From Nevskiaceae bacterium (lineage in GTDB: Bacteria; Pseudomonadota; Gammaproteobacteria; Nevskiales; Nevskiaceae): a stretch of 35,355 bases of DNA. Of this stretch, positions 24,317 through 34,704 are shown piece by piece. How positions within the stretch are numbered: position 1 is the first letter of the stretch; the number at the start of each line of letters is the position of its first letter. Both the position numbers and the translations under genes were made by a program. Location: the NCBI GenBank assembly GCA_021731445.1, contig JAKFXK010000056.1, positions 1 to 35,355 on the forward strand, read 5' to 3'. Under the pieces are notes generated by a model that saw only the letters and a program-made list of their open reading frames with translations, searched no databases and was not told where the DNA came from.

Positions 24317-27300
24317 ATGAATCAAAATACTGAATGGGGCGTGGGCCGACTTTCGGCATACACGCTTGCGATTGGCATGATGAGCGCAACATCGGCGGTA
24401 ATTGCGCAAGATGCAGCAGTACCTGCCGCTGAACCTGCACCCGCAGCGTCAGCACCTGCCCCTGCAGCCGACGCAGCAAATCGGTAAAACTCGAAGCGGT
24501 GCGCGTTACTGGTAGCCGCATCGTGGTGCCTGGGGCCGTCTCTGCCAGTCCGATTGTGACCGTGCGCGCTGAAGAGTTCGCACTGCAGCAGACCAATGAA
24601 GTTGAGCAGGTGCTGCGCACCTTGCCAGGTGTCCTCGCCTCTGACGGTTCCAATGCCAATAACGGCACAGCAGGTGTTTCAAGCCTCAACCTTCGTGGTC
24701 TGGGCTCCCAGCGCAACCTGGTTCTGATCGACGGCAAGCGCGTCACGCCGTACAACATCGACGGCATTATCGATCTTTCGATGATCCCAACCGCACTGAT
24801 TGACCGTGTTGATCTGGTAACGGGTGGTGCCTCGGCGGTGTACGGCTCTGATGCCATGTCGGGCGCGGTTAACTTCATCATGAAGCGCAATTTCCAAGGT
24901 GTGGATATCGACTACACCAACGGCATTACCGAAGAAGATGATGGCGACAAGTCCAGTCTTTCGGCTGTCATGGGTACCAATGTTGCAGGCGGCAAAGGCA
25001 ATGTTGTGGTCGCCCTCAATTACGCACACCGCGATGGTGTACAGCTGGGCCAGCGACCGCTGGGCCAACTCGGCATCGTCACCGCAACCGGTGCTGGTTT
25101 TGAAGACTTCACCGCCGGGCGTGCACCCACCCCGGCACCTGCAGGTTGTGACGGCCCTGGCGCGGTTGTGGCTGGCGGCTCAACCACCACGCTGCCGACG
25201 CGTATCGCCTTGGTCGGCGTCGCAGGCACCGCCCAGCAGTACCGCAACAACGGTTCGCTCGGTGCCAATTGCAGTGTGTTCAACTTCAACCCGTTCAATT
25301 ACTACGAAACCCCGCAGGATCGCTATGGGGCTTCGATGTTTGGCCGTATGGAGTTCAACGAGCACGCCGAAGCCTATTCGCGCTTCATCTTTGGCAGCAC
25401 GAAGGTGAGGCAGCAGGTTGCACCCTCAGGTGTGTTCGGCACGGCCATCTTTACCCCCTTGGCCAATCCGCTGATCCAGGAATCAGCCCGCACCAACCTG
25501 ATCGCACAAGGCGAAGCAGCTCGTGCAGCAGGACGTCTCAATGCCACCAACTGGCGCGACGTCAATGCCAACAATGTGGTGGATCGTGCGGATTATCTGA
25601 ACTACACCTACCGCCGCCGCACGGTGGAGTTGGGTGAGCGTTCCACGACCTACAACAACAACGCTTATCAGTTTGCGCTGGGACTCACCGGCAAGATCAT
25701 CGGCGATTGGGATTACGACGTTTCCTATCAGCGTGGTCAGTCGGATCGCAGCAACATCAGCGCTGGCTACACCAACCTCACCAACCTCGCCAACGCGGTC
25801 GACTCCACTGACGGTGTCACTTGCAACAACGGTGACGCCAGCTGCGTGCCAATCAACCTGTTCGGTGGCTTTGGTGCGATCACGCCGGCTGCCGCCGCCT
25901 ACTCTGGCGCCACCGCGATCGAGCAGCAGACCTACGTCCAGCACATCACCAATGCCTCGGTGACGGGTTTGCTGTCGCAGGTCAAGCACAGCCCTCTGGC
26001 TTCACGCCCGATCGGCTTGAGCCTGGGTGTCGAGCGCCGTCGTGAAGAAGGCGTTACCACACCAGATGAATGCCTCAAATTGTCCCCGGCGAGCTGCCTC
26101 GGTGGCGCTGGTGGTAACACCCTGCCGATTGCTGGCGGTTTTGGCGTCAATGAGCTGTTCACGGAAGCGGTCATCCCGCTCATCGATGGCAAGAGCCTTG
26201 CACAGACATTTGATCTCGAACTTGGCTACCGCTGGTCTGACTACAACCCGTCTGGCCTCAACCGCACCTGGAAGTATGGTTTGAGCTGGACGCCGGTAGA
26301 CAGCCTGCTGCTGCGCGTGATGCGCCAGCGTGCGGCGCGTGCGCCTAATGTCGGTGAACTGGCTGCACCGCAGACCCGTGGTTTGAGCAATGCCTCGAGC
26401 GACCCCTGCTCGGATGCCAATCCGAACCCCACTCCAGCCGTGCGTCAGCGTTGCATCGATACGGGCGTCAACCCGGCGGACGTGGGCAAGGTTGAGGACT
26501 TGGTTGCTGGTCAGATCAACGTCTTCAACGGCACCGATCTGAATGAGCTGCCGGCACCTGAAAAGGCCGATACCACGACCATCGGCTTTGTGTTCAAGCC
26601 GCGTACCATGGGCATGTTGCGCAATCCGATCTTGTCGGTGGACTACTACGATATCGAGATCAACGACTACATCAATGTTTTTGGTGCGCAGGAAATCCTG
26701 GATGCTTGCTACAACCAGGGCATCCGTTGCGACAAGGTTCGTCGCGAGAACGGCACCTTGACCGGCGATGCTTCTGGCTTGGAGCAGTTCACCACCAACC
26801 TTCAGTTCCTGAGGGCTGAGGGTGTCGAGGTCGCGGGTTCGTTCGGCATCAATACGCCGAGCTTCGGCAAGTTCCGCTTCAACGCCATCGTCAATCATTA
26901 TCTGACGCAGGAGTCGCAGAGCTCCACACTCAACCCAGTGATCGATTGCAAGGGCTTTTACGGCACGCAGTGCGGCAATCCGCTGCCGGAAACCCGCTTC
27001 ACGCAGCGCACCACCTGGGATATCGCCAACTTCGAGCTGACCTATCTCTGGCGCTTTATCGGCAAGACTGAGATCGAAACCGCCCAGATCGACCCCGATC
27101 AGGATGGTGACGCAGACGTCTTCCCGGCGTTCCAGAAGATCAAGGCTTTCAACTATCTCGACTTGGGCCTGGCGTATAACGTCACCAAGAAGATCAAGGT
27201 GAGCGGCCTGGTGACCAACGTGTTCGAGAAGGATCCGCCGGTGGTGGGCAACGAGGCTGCTGATACTCGTTCCAACTCAGGCAATACCTTCCCCAGCGTT

Positions 27301-27351
27301 TATGATCCGCTCGGTCGCACCTTCTCGATCGGTGTGAGTGCAGCGTTCTAA
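24317..27351 (+). CDS. TonB-dependent outer-membrane receptor, split by a frameshift near its N-terminus
   Basis: The ATG at 24317 has a strong ribosome-binding site and opens a signal peptide (MNQNTEWGVGRLSAYTLAIG, cleavage likely after AVIA) and an Ala/Pro-rich linker, but this frame stops at 24485-24487 after 56 residues. The receptor continues in another frame, legible from about 24475 (KSVKLEAVRVTGSRI) and with a first start-like GTG at 24499. Plug domain marks follow: NEVEQVLRTLPGV, LNLRGLGSQRNLVLIDGKRV, VDLVTGGASAVYGSDAMSGA. The rest is a beta-barrel ending with the expected Phe (FSIGVSAAF). Without a shift the barrel would have no export signal. The cargo cannot be read from sequence. 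Apart from this site the frame is intact over 950 residues. Confidence 0.88.
24475..24487 (+). other. Frameshift site in the TonB receptor
   Basis: GCAGCAAATCGGTAA is read Ala-Ala-Asn-Arg-stop in the signal-peptide frame. One added A after AAA, or a -1 slip, gives Ala-Ala-Lys/Asn-Ser-Val-Lys-Leu-Glu-Ala-Val, the normal approach to the plug. The AAA run is short and no canonical slippery heptamer is in phase, so a lost base (mutation or sequencing error) is likelier than programmed shifting. Confidence 0.8.
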
Positions 27352-27370
27352 ACTGGTCGTAGCAATCAAG

Positions 27371-27400
27371 ACGGCGGGCTTCGGCCCGCCGTTTTTTTTT
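27371..27400 (+). terminator. Rho-independent terminator of the TonB receptor
   Basis: ACGGCGGGC-TTCG-GCCCGCCGT (27371-27392), a 9-bp stem with a stable UUCG tetraloop, then a long T-run to about 27400. It begins 20 bases after the receptor stop. Confidence 0.95.
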
Positions 27401-27426
27401 GGCCCAATGATTTGTTGGTCAGTCCA

Positions 27427-27457
27427 AACAAAAACGCCGCCCGAAGGCGGCGTTTTT
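27427..27457 (-). terminator. Terminator of rpsT, possibly bidirectional
   Basis: CGCCGCC-CGAA-GGCGGCG (27435-27452) is flanked by an A-run on the left and five T on the right. On the minus strand the T-run follows the stem, 20 bases after the rpsT stop. It could also work as a backup for the receptor transcript. Confidence 0.9.
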
Positions 27458-27472
27458 ACAAGCGCGAAACGA

Positions 27473-27736
27473 CTAGCCGAGAGCGGCAATGTGTGCGGTC
27501 AGGCGGCTCTTGTGGCGTGCGGCCTTGTTCTTGTGGATCAGGCCACGATCAGCGTAGCGATCAATCACCGGCACCATGGCGGCATAGGCGGCGAGTGCTT
27601 CCGGCTTGTTCTTGGCTTCAACAGCCTTCACGACCTTCTTGATCGTGGTGCGAACCATCGAACGCTGGGCGGTGTTCTGTTCGCGGGCTTTGACGGCCTG
27701 GCGGGCGCGTTTTTTGGCTGAGGCAATGTTGGCCAA
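27473..27736 (-). CDS. rpsT: 30S ribosomal protein S20
   Basis: The product is 87 residues, the E. coli length, from a TTG start at 27736 with GGAG 7 bases upstream: (M)[20 protein letters not shown]. The longer open frame to 27865 is not S20. E. coli rpsT also starts with UUG, and S20 represses its own translation there, so the rare start is probably kept for regulation. It is a basic helical protein binding 16S rRNA ([36 protein letters not shown]). It is divergent from murJ as in Pseudomonas. Confidence 0.97.
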   Translation of the reverse strand: MANIASAKKRARQAVKAREQNTAQRSMVRTTIKKVVKAVEAKNKPEALAAYAAMVPVIDRYADRGLIHKNKAARHKSRLTAHIAALG

Positions 27737-27805
27737 GATGTAACTCCGGTGAGACTGGTGAGCCGCGAGGCGGCACACACGGTAAGATGGCAAAAAAGGG
27801 CGCGA

Positions 27806-27835
27806 AGTATGGTCGTTGTCCTTATGACCTGTCAA
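27806..27835 (-). promoter_or_regulatory. rpsT: Sigma-70 promoter of rpsT
   Basis: On the minus strand: TTGACA (27835-27830), an 18-base spacer, then CATACT (27811-27806, 4 of 6). The start would be near 27799, giving a leader of about 63 bases. The -35 box is perfect and shares one base with the proposed murJ start codon. Confidence 0.7.
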
Positions 27836-29427
27836 TGACTGAACCCATCTCTGCGCCCAATCCACCCCCCGCCCAAAAGGGGCCGTCCCTGAATCGCTCC
27901 ACCGGCATCGTCAGCGGCATGACGCTGCTCTCGCGAGTGCTGGGTTTCGTGCGCGAGATCATGCTCGCCACCGCCTTCGGCGCGGGGGCGGCGATGGATG
28001 CCTTTCTCGTCGCCCTGCAGATCCCCAACTTCGGTCGCCGCATGTTTGCCGAAGGTGCATTCAGCCAGGCCTTCGTGCCGGTATTCACCGAGACCAAGAC
28101 CCAACAGGGCCATGAGGCCTCGCGCGAGATGGTGGCGGTGGTGATGGGCACGCTCGGGGGCGTGCTCTCGCTCATCACCATGGCCGGCTGCCTCGCCGCA
28201 CCCGTGCTGGTGTGGATGTTCGCCTCCGGTTTTGCCAGCGACGCCGGCAAGGCCGAGCTGTCGGCCGAACTGTTGCGCTGGACTTTCCCCTACCTGATGT
28301 TCATCTCGCTCACCTCGATGGCGGGCGGTGTTCTCAATGCCTACGGGCGCTTCGCACTGCCTGCGTTCACGCCGGTCATCCTCAATCTCTGCCTGATCGC
28401 CTCTGCCTTCATCGGCGATGGCGGCGTACATGTCCTGGCCTATGCCGTGTTCGTCGCTGGCGTGCTGCAATTTGCCGTGCAGCTGCCGGCACTCGCCAGG
28501 CTCAGGCTGCTGCCGCGCCCGCGCTGGGCCTGGGGCGATGGCCGCGTGCGGCGCATCCTCAAGCTCATGGTGCCGGTGCTGATCGGCTCGTCCATTGCGC
28601 AGGTCAGCTTGCTGCTCAACAGCAATCTCTCGACGCATTTCGGCGATGGCTCGGTCAGCTGGCTGTATTACGCCAATCGCCTCATGGAGTTCCCGCTCGG
28701 CATCTTCAGCATCGCCGTCGGCACCGCCATCCTCCCGGCGCTTGCCGCCCAGCACGCGCTGGCGGATACGCAGAAGTTTTCCGCCACGCTGGACTGGGCG
28801 CTGCGCGCCATCCTCATCATCGGCCTGCCGGCCGCCTTCGGCATGGTGCTGGCGGCGGGGCCGCTGGTCGCGGCGGTCTACGGGCATGGACGCTTCACCG
28901 CCAACGATGTGCAGATGACCACCTGGGCGCTATGGGCCTATGGCGCCGGCTTCATGGGCTTTTCGCTGGTCAAGGTGCTGGTGCCGGGCTTCTATGCGCG
29001 GCAGGAAACCAGGCTGCCAGTGCGCTACGCCATCACCGGCCTCGTCGTCGGCATGGCCTTCAGCCTCGCGCTGTTCGTGGCGCATCGTGCCTCCGGCATC
29101 GAAGGCGCACATGTGGGATTGGCGATCTCGACCTCGCTGACTGCCTGGGTCAATGCGGGGTTGCTGTTGCGCAGGCTCAGGGCCGACCGCATCTATGTGC
29201 CGGGGGCGGGCTGGGGCGTATTCGCAGGCAAGGTCACGCTCGCCACGCTGGCCATGTCCGGGGTGCTCCACCTGTTTTATGCGCCGATGGCAGAGTGGCT
29301 GGCGCTGGGTGCCTGGGTGCGCGGTGGTCGCTTGGCAGTGCTGATTGGTGCGGCGATGGCGGCGTACTTTGGCGTGCTGCTCGCCTTGGGCATTCGTCCG
29401 CGCGACCTCAAGCCCCGGCGCGGCTAA
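27835..29427 (+). CDS. murJ: Lipid II flippase MurJ
   Basis: The ATG at 27835 gives 530 residues; an in-frame ATG at 27787 would add 16 and cannot be excluded, as neither has a clear ribosome-binding site. It is a polytopic MOP-superfamily protein with about 14 membrane helices. Family marks: [55 protein letters not shown] and [20 protein letters not shown]. The first loops carry the conserved Arg residues needed for lipid II export to the periplasm. The next gene, ribF, begins 32 bases later. Confidence 0.95.
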   Translation: MTEPISAPNPPPAQKGPSLNRSTGIVSGMTLLSRVLGFVREIMLATAFGAGAAMDAFLVALQIPNFGRRMFAEGAFSQAFVPVFTETKTQQGHEASREMVAVVMGTLGGVLSLITMAGCLAAPVLVWMFASGFASDAGKAELSAELLRWTFPYLMFISLTSMAGGVLNAYGRFALPAFTPVILNLCLIASAFIGDGGVHVLAYAVFVAGVLQFAVQLPALARLRLLPRPRWAWGDGRVRRILKLMVPVLIGSSIAQVSLLLNSNLSTHFGDGSVSWLYYANRLMEFPLGIFSIAVGTAILPALAAQHALADTQKFSATLDWALRAILIIGLPAAFGMVLAAGPLVAAVYGHGRFTANDVQMTTWALWAYGAGFMGFSLVKVLVPGFYARQETRLPVRYAITGLVVGMAFSLALFVAHRASGIEGAHVGLAISTSLTAWVNAGLLLRRLRADRIYVPGAGWGVFAGKVTLATLAMSGVLHLFYAPMAEWLALGAWVRGGRLAVLIGAAMAAYFGVLLALGIRPRDLKPRRG

Positions 29428-29459
29428 ACTTGCCGCCCCTTGAAAGCCCAAGACGCGCG

Positions 29460-30404
29460 ATGGAATTGATCCGTGGCCTGCACAATCTGCGCAATGTCTC
29501 GCGCGGCTGTGTGCTGTCCATCGGCAACTACGATGGCGTGCATCTGGGGCATCAGGCGCTGTTGGCCCAGCTGCGCCAGCACAGTGCAGAAACCGGTCTG
29601 CCCGCCACAGTGCTCACCTTCGAGCCGACGCCGCGCGAATACTTTGCCCCCGCCCAAGCACCGCGTCGCGTCCTCACCCTGCGCGACAAGGTGGATGCGC
29701 TCGCTGCCTATGGCGTGCAGCGCGTTGTCATCGCCTCGTTCGACGCACGCCTCGCCGCATTGAGCGCCGAGGCATTCATTACTGATGTGATCGCCCGCGA
29801 CTTTGGCACCCAGGCATTGGTGATCGGCGATGACTTCCGCTTTGGTGCGCAGCGCCGTGGCGACTTCGCCATGCTGCAAGCACACGCCGCTGGCTTGGGC
29901 TATCAGCTGTTGCGGGCGCCCACGGTCGACTTCGATGGCCTGCGCTGCTCCTCCACTGCCCTGCGTGCTGCCCTCGCCGCTGGCGAACTCGAACCCGCCC
30001 GCAAGATGCTGGGTCGCCGCTACGCCATTTCAGGCCGCGTGCGCCACGGCAAGAAGCTCGCACGCGAGTTGGACATGGCCACCGCCAACCTGCCGTTGAA
30101 GCGCTTGCCACCGCTGCCCTTTGGCGTTTACGCCATCCGCGCCCATGTGCCGGGCCGCTTCGTTGGCGCGGCGGGCATTGCGAGCTTGGGCGTGCGGCCT
30201 GCCGTCGGTGGCACACCTTGCCTGCTGGAGGCGCATCTGTTTGGCGTGAAGCCGGATTTGTATGGCGCGGAAATGAAGGTGGAGTTTTTGCGCTTCGAGC
30301 GCGAGGAGCAGAACTTTGCCTCGCTCGATGCGCTCAAGCAGCAGATGTTCATCGACGCGGATCGTGTCAAAACCTTTTTTGCCAATGTGAACCGTGGCAC
30401 TTAA
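29460..30404 (+). CDS. ribF: Bifunctional riboflavin kinase / FAD synthetase
   Basis: The product is 314 residues from the ATG at 29460, starting MELIRGLHNLRNVSRGCVLS. The N-terminal nucleotidyltransferase has SIGNYDGVHLGHQALL (HxGH-type) and VIGDDFRFGAQRRGDF; CSSTALRAALAAGELEPA leads into the kinase. The kinase domain has the phosphate site SGRVRHGKKLARELDMATAN and the catalytic-Glu region LLEAHLFGVKPDLYG. It makes FMN and then FAD. The same frame is open far upstream inside murJ, but that is chance in GC-rich DNA. Its neighbours murJ and ileS are as in Pseudomonas. Confidence 0.96.
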   Translation: MELIRGLHNLRNVSRGCVLSIGNYDGVHLGHQALLAQLRQHSAETGLPATVLTFEPTPREYFAPAQAPRRVLTLRDKVDALAAYGVQRVVIASFDARLAALSAEAFITDVIARDFGTQALVIGDDFRFGAQRRGDFAMLQAHAAGLGYQLLRAPTVDFDGLRCSSTALRAALAAGELEPARKMLGRRYAISGRVRHGKKLARELDMATANLPLKRLPPLPFGVYAIRAHVPGRFVGAAGIASLGVRPAVGGTPCLLEAHLFGVKPDLYGAEMKVEFLRFEREEQNFASLDALKQQMFIDADRVKTFFANVNRGT

Positions 30405-30434
30405 TTGAATCGAGTTACCCAGAGGCTTGTCAGC

Positions 30435-33224
30435 GTGGCTGAAGAATCGAAATACAAAGACACCATCCATCTGCCGCAGACCGAATTTGCGATGCAGGCC
30501 AACCTTGCCAAGCGCGAGCCGGACATGCTGGCGCGCTGGGAAGCCGATGGGGTCTACGCGGGCCTGATGGCAGCCCACGAAGGTGCCACGCGCGACGACA
30601 GCTTCTACTTTCTGGATGGCCCGCCCTACGCCAACGGCGACATCCACATCGGCCACGCCGTCAACAAGGTGCTGAAGGACATGGTGGTGAAGGCCGAGCG
30701 CCTCAACGGCAAGCGCGCGCCCTTTGTGCCCGGCTGGGACTGCCACGGCCTGCCCATCGAGCTGATGGTGGAGAAGAAGTTCGGCAAGGTCGGCGAGAAG
30801 TTGACTGCCGCCGAGTTCCGCGCCCACTGCCGCGTGTATGCAGCTGAGCAGATCGAGCGACAGAAGCTTGACTTCAAGCGCCTTGGCATCCTTGCCGACT
30901 GGGACAAGCCCTATCTCACCATGCAGCCCGCCTACGAGGCCGAGCAGCTGCGTGTGCTGTCTCGTATTTGTGAGCGCGGGCATGTGGTGCGCGGCTTCAA
31001 ACCGGTGCACTGGTGCCTTGATTGCGGCAGCTCGCTGGCCGAGGCCGAGGTGGAGTATCAGGACAAGCAGTCTTCGGCGATTGATGTGGCTTTTATTGCG
31101 GCGGATGCTTCTGACGTGGCAAATCGCTTCGGTAAAGCGGATTGGAAACAACCCATCGCATTTCCAATCTGGACAACTACACCTTGGACTTTGCCTGCGA
31201 ATCAGGCCATCACGGTTGGACCAGAGCTCGACTATGTGCTTGTCAACTTCATTGATCGGGGAGACTTTCCTCCGAACCTAATTGTTGCGAAAGAGCTTTT
31301 GCCATCGCTTGAGAAGCGCTACCAATCTGGCAGCTACGTCTACGCAGAAGTGAAGGGCAAGGCGCTCGAGGGTGCCAAGGCGCAACACCCCTTTGCCGAT
31401 CGCATCGTCCCCATCATCTGCGGCGAGCACGTCACGCTCGATGCCGGCACCGGCCTTGTCCACACCGCGCCCGCGCATGGCGTCGAAGACTTCGTGGTCG
31501 GCAAGGTCTATGGCCTTGCCGTGGACAATCCCGTCGGCAGCAATGGCGTGTTCGTCGCCAACGCCCCGCTGGTCTCAGGCCAGCATGTGCGCAAGGCGGA
31601 GGAGCCGATTCTGGCTGCGCTCGAAGCCAGTGGCGCGCTGCTGCACAAGGCCACCATCACCCACAGCTACCCGCACTGCTGGCGGCACAAGACGCCGCTG
31701 ATCTTCCGCGCCACGCCGCAGTGGTTCATCAGTATGGACAAGGCCGGTTTGCGACGCGATGCACTCGCCGCCATCAAGGCCACGCGCTGGATTCCGTCCT
31801 GGGGCGAGGAGCGCATCGCCGGCATGATCCGTGATCGCCCGGACTGGTGCATCTCGCGGCAGCGGTTCTGGGGTGTGCCGCTGGCCTTGTTCATCGACCG
31901 CGCCACGCAGGAGCCGCATCCCGATACGGCGGCACTGCTGCTGCGCGTCGCCGATGCCGTCGAAGCCAAAGGGCTTGAAGCCTGGTTTGGCAGCACGCCC
32001 GCCGATTGGGGTATGGACGAGACACAGTACGAGAAAGGCACCGACACGCTCGACGTCTGGTTCGACTCCGGCGTCGCCCAACCTGCGAGCTTCGTCGGCA
32101 ATGGCCAGGCCGTGCCAGAGCAATGCGACATCTATCTCGAAGGCAGCGACCAGCATCGCGGCTGGTTCCACTCCAGCCTGCTCACCCGCGTCGCCACCCA
32201 TGGCATCGCCCCCTACAAGAGCGTGCTCACCCACGGCTTCACGGTGGACGAGCAGGGCCGCAAGATGAGCAAGTCGCTCGGCAATGTGGTGGCGCCGCAA
32301 AAAGTGATCAGCACGCTGGGTGCCGACGTGCTGCGCCTGTGGGTGGCCTCGTCCGATTACTCCGGCGAGATCGCCATCAGCGATAACCTGCTGAAACGCA
32401 CCGCCGATGCCTATCGCCGCATCCGCAACACCGCGCGTTATCTGCTCGGCAGCCTGCAGGGCTTCGATCCGGCGACCGACTCGGTGACCCCTGCAGACAT
32501 GGTGGCGGTGGATCGCTGGGCGATCAGCGAGGCCGCGCGCGTGCAGGGCGAGATCAAGGCCGCCTATGCCGATCGCGAGTTCCATCGCGTCTATCACACG
32601 CTGCACAACTACTGCGTCAACGATCTCGGTGGTTTGTATCTCGACCTGCTGAAGGATCGGCTCTACACGCTGCCGGAGAAATCCCTGGCGCGTCGCAGCG
32701 CACAGACCGCGCTACTGCACATCGCCGAAGGACTGGTGCGCTGGATTGCGCCGATCCTTTCCTTCACGGGCGATGAAATCTGGCGGCTGCTGCCGGGGGA
32801 TCGTTCGCAGAGCCTGTTCCTGCAGGACTGGTGGGTGTTCCCTGCGGTCACCGCAGACGAGCTGGATTGGGCCCAGCTCATCGCCGTGCGCGAGGCGGTG
32901 CGCAAGGAGCTGGAAGGCTTGCGCACCAGCGGTGGCATTGGTTCGTCCTTGCAGGCGGAAGCCAGCATCGCGGCCGATGGCACGACACTGGCCGCGCTTC
33001 AGCGCACTGGCAATGAGCTTCGCTTCTGGCTGCAGACCTCGGCGGTGAAACTGGTCGCGGCAAACGAAGGCCTCAAGGTGACCGCCCTGGCCTCAACGCA
33101 CGCCAAATGCGACCGCTGCTGGCACTACCGTGAAGACGTGGGCCAGCACCAAGGCCACGAAACCATCTGCGGCCGCTGTGTTTCCAATATCGAAGGTCCG
33201 GGCGAAACCCGGAAATATTTCTAA
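30435..33224 (+). CDS. ileS: Isoleucyl-tRNA synthetase
   Basis: A GTG at 30435 (AGAGG 9 bases upstream) gives 929 residues; a TTG at 30405 is the alternative. HIGH motif at 71-74 (GDIHIGHAVNK), KMSKS at 610-614, and a C-terminal zinc site with Cys892, Cys895, Cys912 and Cys915 (CDRCWHYRED, ICGRC), all typical of the bacterial type I enzyme of about 940 residues. The CP1 editing domain contains TTPWTLPANQAI and the GTGLVHTAPAHG stretch. About 31060-31345 (residues 209-303) has much lower GC than the rest while staying in frame, suggesting a recombined patch. It ends overlapping lspA by one base (TAATG). Confidence 0.97.
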   Translation: MAEESKYKDTIHLPQTEFAMQANLAKREPDMLARWEADGVYAGLMAAHEGATRDDSFYFLDGPPYANGDIHIGHAVNKVLKDMVVKAERLNGKRAPFVPGWDCHGLPIELMVEKKFGKVGEKLTAAEFRAHCRVYAAEQIERQKLDFKRLGILADWDKPYLTMQPAYEAEQLRVLSRICERGHVVRGFKPVHWCLDCGSSLAEAEVEYQDKQSSAIDVAFIAADASDVANRFGKADWKQPIAFPIWTTTPWTLPANQAITVGPELDYVLVNFIDRGDFPPNLIVAKELLPSLEKRYQSGSYVYAEVKGKALEGAKAQHPFADRIVPIICGEHVTLDAGTGLVHTAPAHGVEDFVVGKVYGLAVDNPVGSNGVFVANAPLVSGQHVRKAEEPILAALEASGALLHKATITHSYPHCWRHKTPLIFRATPQWFISMDKAGLRRDALAAIKATRWIPSWGEERIAGMIRDRPDWCISRQRFWGVPLALFIDRATQEPHPDTAALLLRVADAVEAKGLEAWFGSTPADWGMDETQYEKGTDTLDVWFDSGVAQPASFVGNGQAVPEQCDIYLEGSDQHRGWFHSSLLTRVATHGIAPYKSVLTHGFTVDEQGRKMSKSLGNVVAPQKVISTLGADVLRLWVASSDYSGEIAISDNLLKRTADAYRRIRNTARYLLGSLQGFDPATDSVTPADMVAVDRWAISEAARVQGEIKAAYADREFHRVYHTLHNYCVNDLGGLYLDLLKDRLYTLPEKSLARRSAQTALLHIAEGLVRWIAPILSFTGDEIWRLLPGDRSQSLFLQDWWVFPAVTADELDWAQLIAVREAVRKELEGLRTSGGIGSSLQAEASIAADGTTLAALQRTGNELRFWLQTSAVKLVAANEGLKVTALASTHAKCDRCWHYREDVGQHQGHETICGRCVSNIEGPGETRKYF

Positions 33225-33700
33225 TGCACACCAACTTCCGCTGGCTCATTCTCTCCATCATCACCCTCGTGCTCGACCAGCTCAGCAAGTTCTGGGTCGA
33301 GGCGCGTCTGCCGCACTACGGCAGCGAGCCGATCATGCCGTTCTTCAATCTCGTGCATTTGCAGAACACGGGTGCAGCGTTCTCGATGTTTCGTGAGGCA
33401 CCCAAGCTGATGTTCATCGGCCTTGCCACCATCGTCTCGCTCGGCATCCTGTCCTGGCTCAACAAGCACCGGCAGGGTGAGACGTTCACGGCGGTGGGCC
33501 TGTGCCTGATCATGGGTGGCGCCATTGGCAACGTGATTGACCGCATCCGTCTCGGCCATGTCACGGACTTCGTGGACTTCTATGTCGGCAACTGGCACTT
33601 CGCGGCCTTCAATGTCGCCGATGCTGCCATCTCGGTCGGGGCCGCACTGCTCATCCTCGACATGCTGCTTGAATGGAAACGTGGCGGCATCAAGGCCTGA
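33224..33700 (+). CDS. lspA: Lipoprotein signal peptidase (signal peptidase II)
   Basis: The product is 158 residues with four membrane helices. Family marks are [24 protein letters not shown] and [19 protein letters not shown]. The two catalytic Asp residues are Asp115 (VTDF) and Asp133 ([11 protein letters not shown]). It cuts prolipoproteins before the lipid-modified Cys; several lipoproteins are encoded in this window. The ileS-lspA adjacency is conserved, here with a one-base overlap. fkpB, often next, is absent. Confidence 0.97.
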   Translation: MHTNFRWLILSIITLVLDQLSKFWVEARLPHYGSEPIMPFFNLVHLQNTGAAFSMFREAPKLMFIGLATIVSLGILSWLNKHRQGETFTAVGLCLIMGGAIGNVIDRIRLGHVTDFVDFYVGNWHFAAFNVADAAISVGAALLILDMLLEWKRGGIKA

Positions 33701-33735
33701 TGCCTGATGAGGCATCGGGCGATAATGTGAAAACC

Positions 33736-34704
33736 ATGCAAATCCTGCTCGCCAATCCCCGTGGTTTCTGCGCCGGTGTCGATCGCGCCATCGAGATCGT
33801 CGAGCGCGCGCTCGATGCGCTCGGCGCACCGATCTATGTGCGGCACGAGGTGGTGCACAACCGCTTCGTAGTCGAGAACCTCAAGGCCAAGGGCGCGGTG
33901 TTCGTCGAGGAGATCGACGAGATTCCGGAGGGAGCCACCTGCATCTTCTCCGCCCATGGCGTGGCGCGTTCGGTGGTCGAGGCGGCCAAGGCGCGCGGCC
34001 TGACGGTGTTCGACGCGACCTGCCCGCTGGTGACCAAGGTCCACATCGAAGTAAAGCGCTACGCCCGCGAGAAGCGCGAGGTGGTGCTGATCGGCCATGA
34101 GGGCCACCCGGAAGTGGAAGGCACCATGGGCCAGTTCGACACCGGCTTCGGCGGTGCGATCTATCTCGTTGAAACCCCCGAAGACGTGGCGAAGCTGCCG
34201 ATCCGCAACCCTGCGCATATGGCCTATGTCACGCAGACGACCCTCTCCATGGATGACACCGCGAAGGTGATCGACGCGCTGCGCCAGCACTTTCCGCTCA
34301 TCATGGGGCCGCGCAAGGATGACATCTGCTACGCCACCACCAACCGGCAGGATGCGGTGAAACAGCTTGCCGCGCAGTGCGAGGTGATGCTGGTGGTGGG
34401 CTCGAAGAACTCATCCAACTCCAACCGTCTGCGCGAACTCAGCGAGCTTTTGGGCACACCTGCCTATCTCATCGACGGGCCGGAAGATATTGACCCGCAA
34501 TGGGTTGCAGGCAAGGACAAGGTGGGTGTCACGGCAGGTGCGAGTGCGCCGGAGACATTGGTCAAACAAGTGGTTGCACGCCTGCAAACCCTGGGCGGCA
34601 TTGCACCGCAGGAACTGGCGGGGCGCGAGGAGCACATCATCTTCTCGCTGCCGCCTGCGTTGCGGCGGGCAGTGCGTGAAGCCACCCTGCCGCGCCTGGC
34701 TTAG
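33736..34704 (+). CDS. ispH: 4-hydroxy-3-methylbut-2-enyl diphosphate reductase
   Basis: The ATG at 33736 gives [20 protein letters not shown] and 322 residues; a GTG at 33727 is a close alternative. The three iron-sulfur cysteines are Cys12 (RGFCAGV), Cys96 (DATCPLV) and Cys198 ([10 protein letters not shown]). HEVVHN, SAHGVA and [14 protein letters not shown] are further family marks. It performs the last step of the MEP isoprenoid pathway, making IPP and DMAPP. The start lies 35 bases after lspA. The stop overlaps the convergent pilin gene by 4 bases, with no terminator between. Confidence 0.97.
   Translation: MQILLANPRGFCAGVDRAIEIVERALDALGAPIYVRHEVVHNRFVVENLKAKGAVFVEEIDEIPEGATCIFSAHGVARSVVEAAKARGLTVFDATCPLVTKVHIEVKRYAREKREVVLIGHEGHPEVEGTMGQFDTGFGGAIYLVETPEDVAKLPIRNPAHMAYVTQTTLSMDDTAKVIDALRQHFPLIMGPRKDDICYATTNRQDAVKQLAAQCEVMLVVGSKNSSNSNRLRELSELLGTPAYLIDGPEDIDPQWVAGKDKVGVTAGASAPETLVKQVVARLQTLGGIAPQELAGREEHIIFSLPPALRRAVREATLPRLA

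Noticed and set aside
27832-28887. 351-codon minus-strand frame opposite murJ
   Set aside because: His/Arg/Glu-rich translation with no family pattern; murJ membrane helices on the plus strand explain the region.
28212-29459. Long upstream extension of the ribF frame
   Set aside because: It overlaps murJ in another frame and is low-complexity. RibF begins with a normal N-terminus at 29460.
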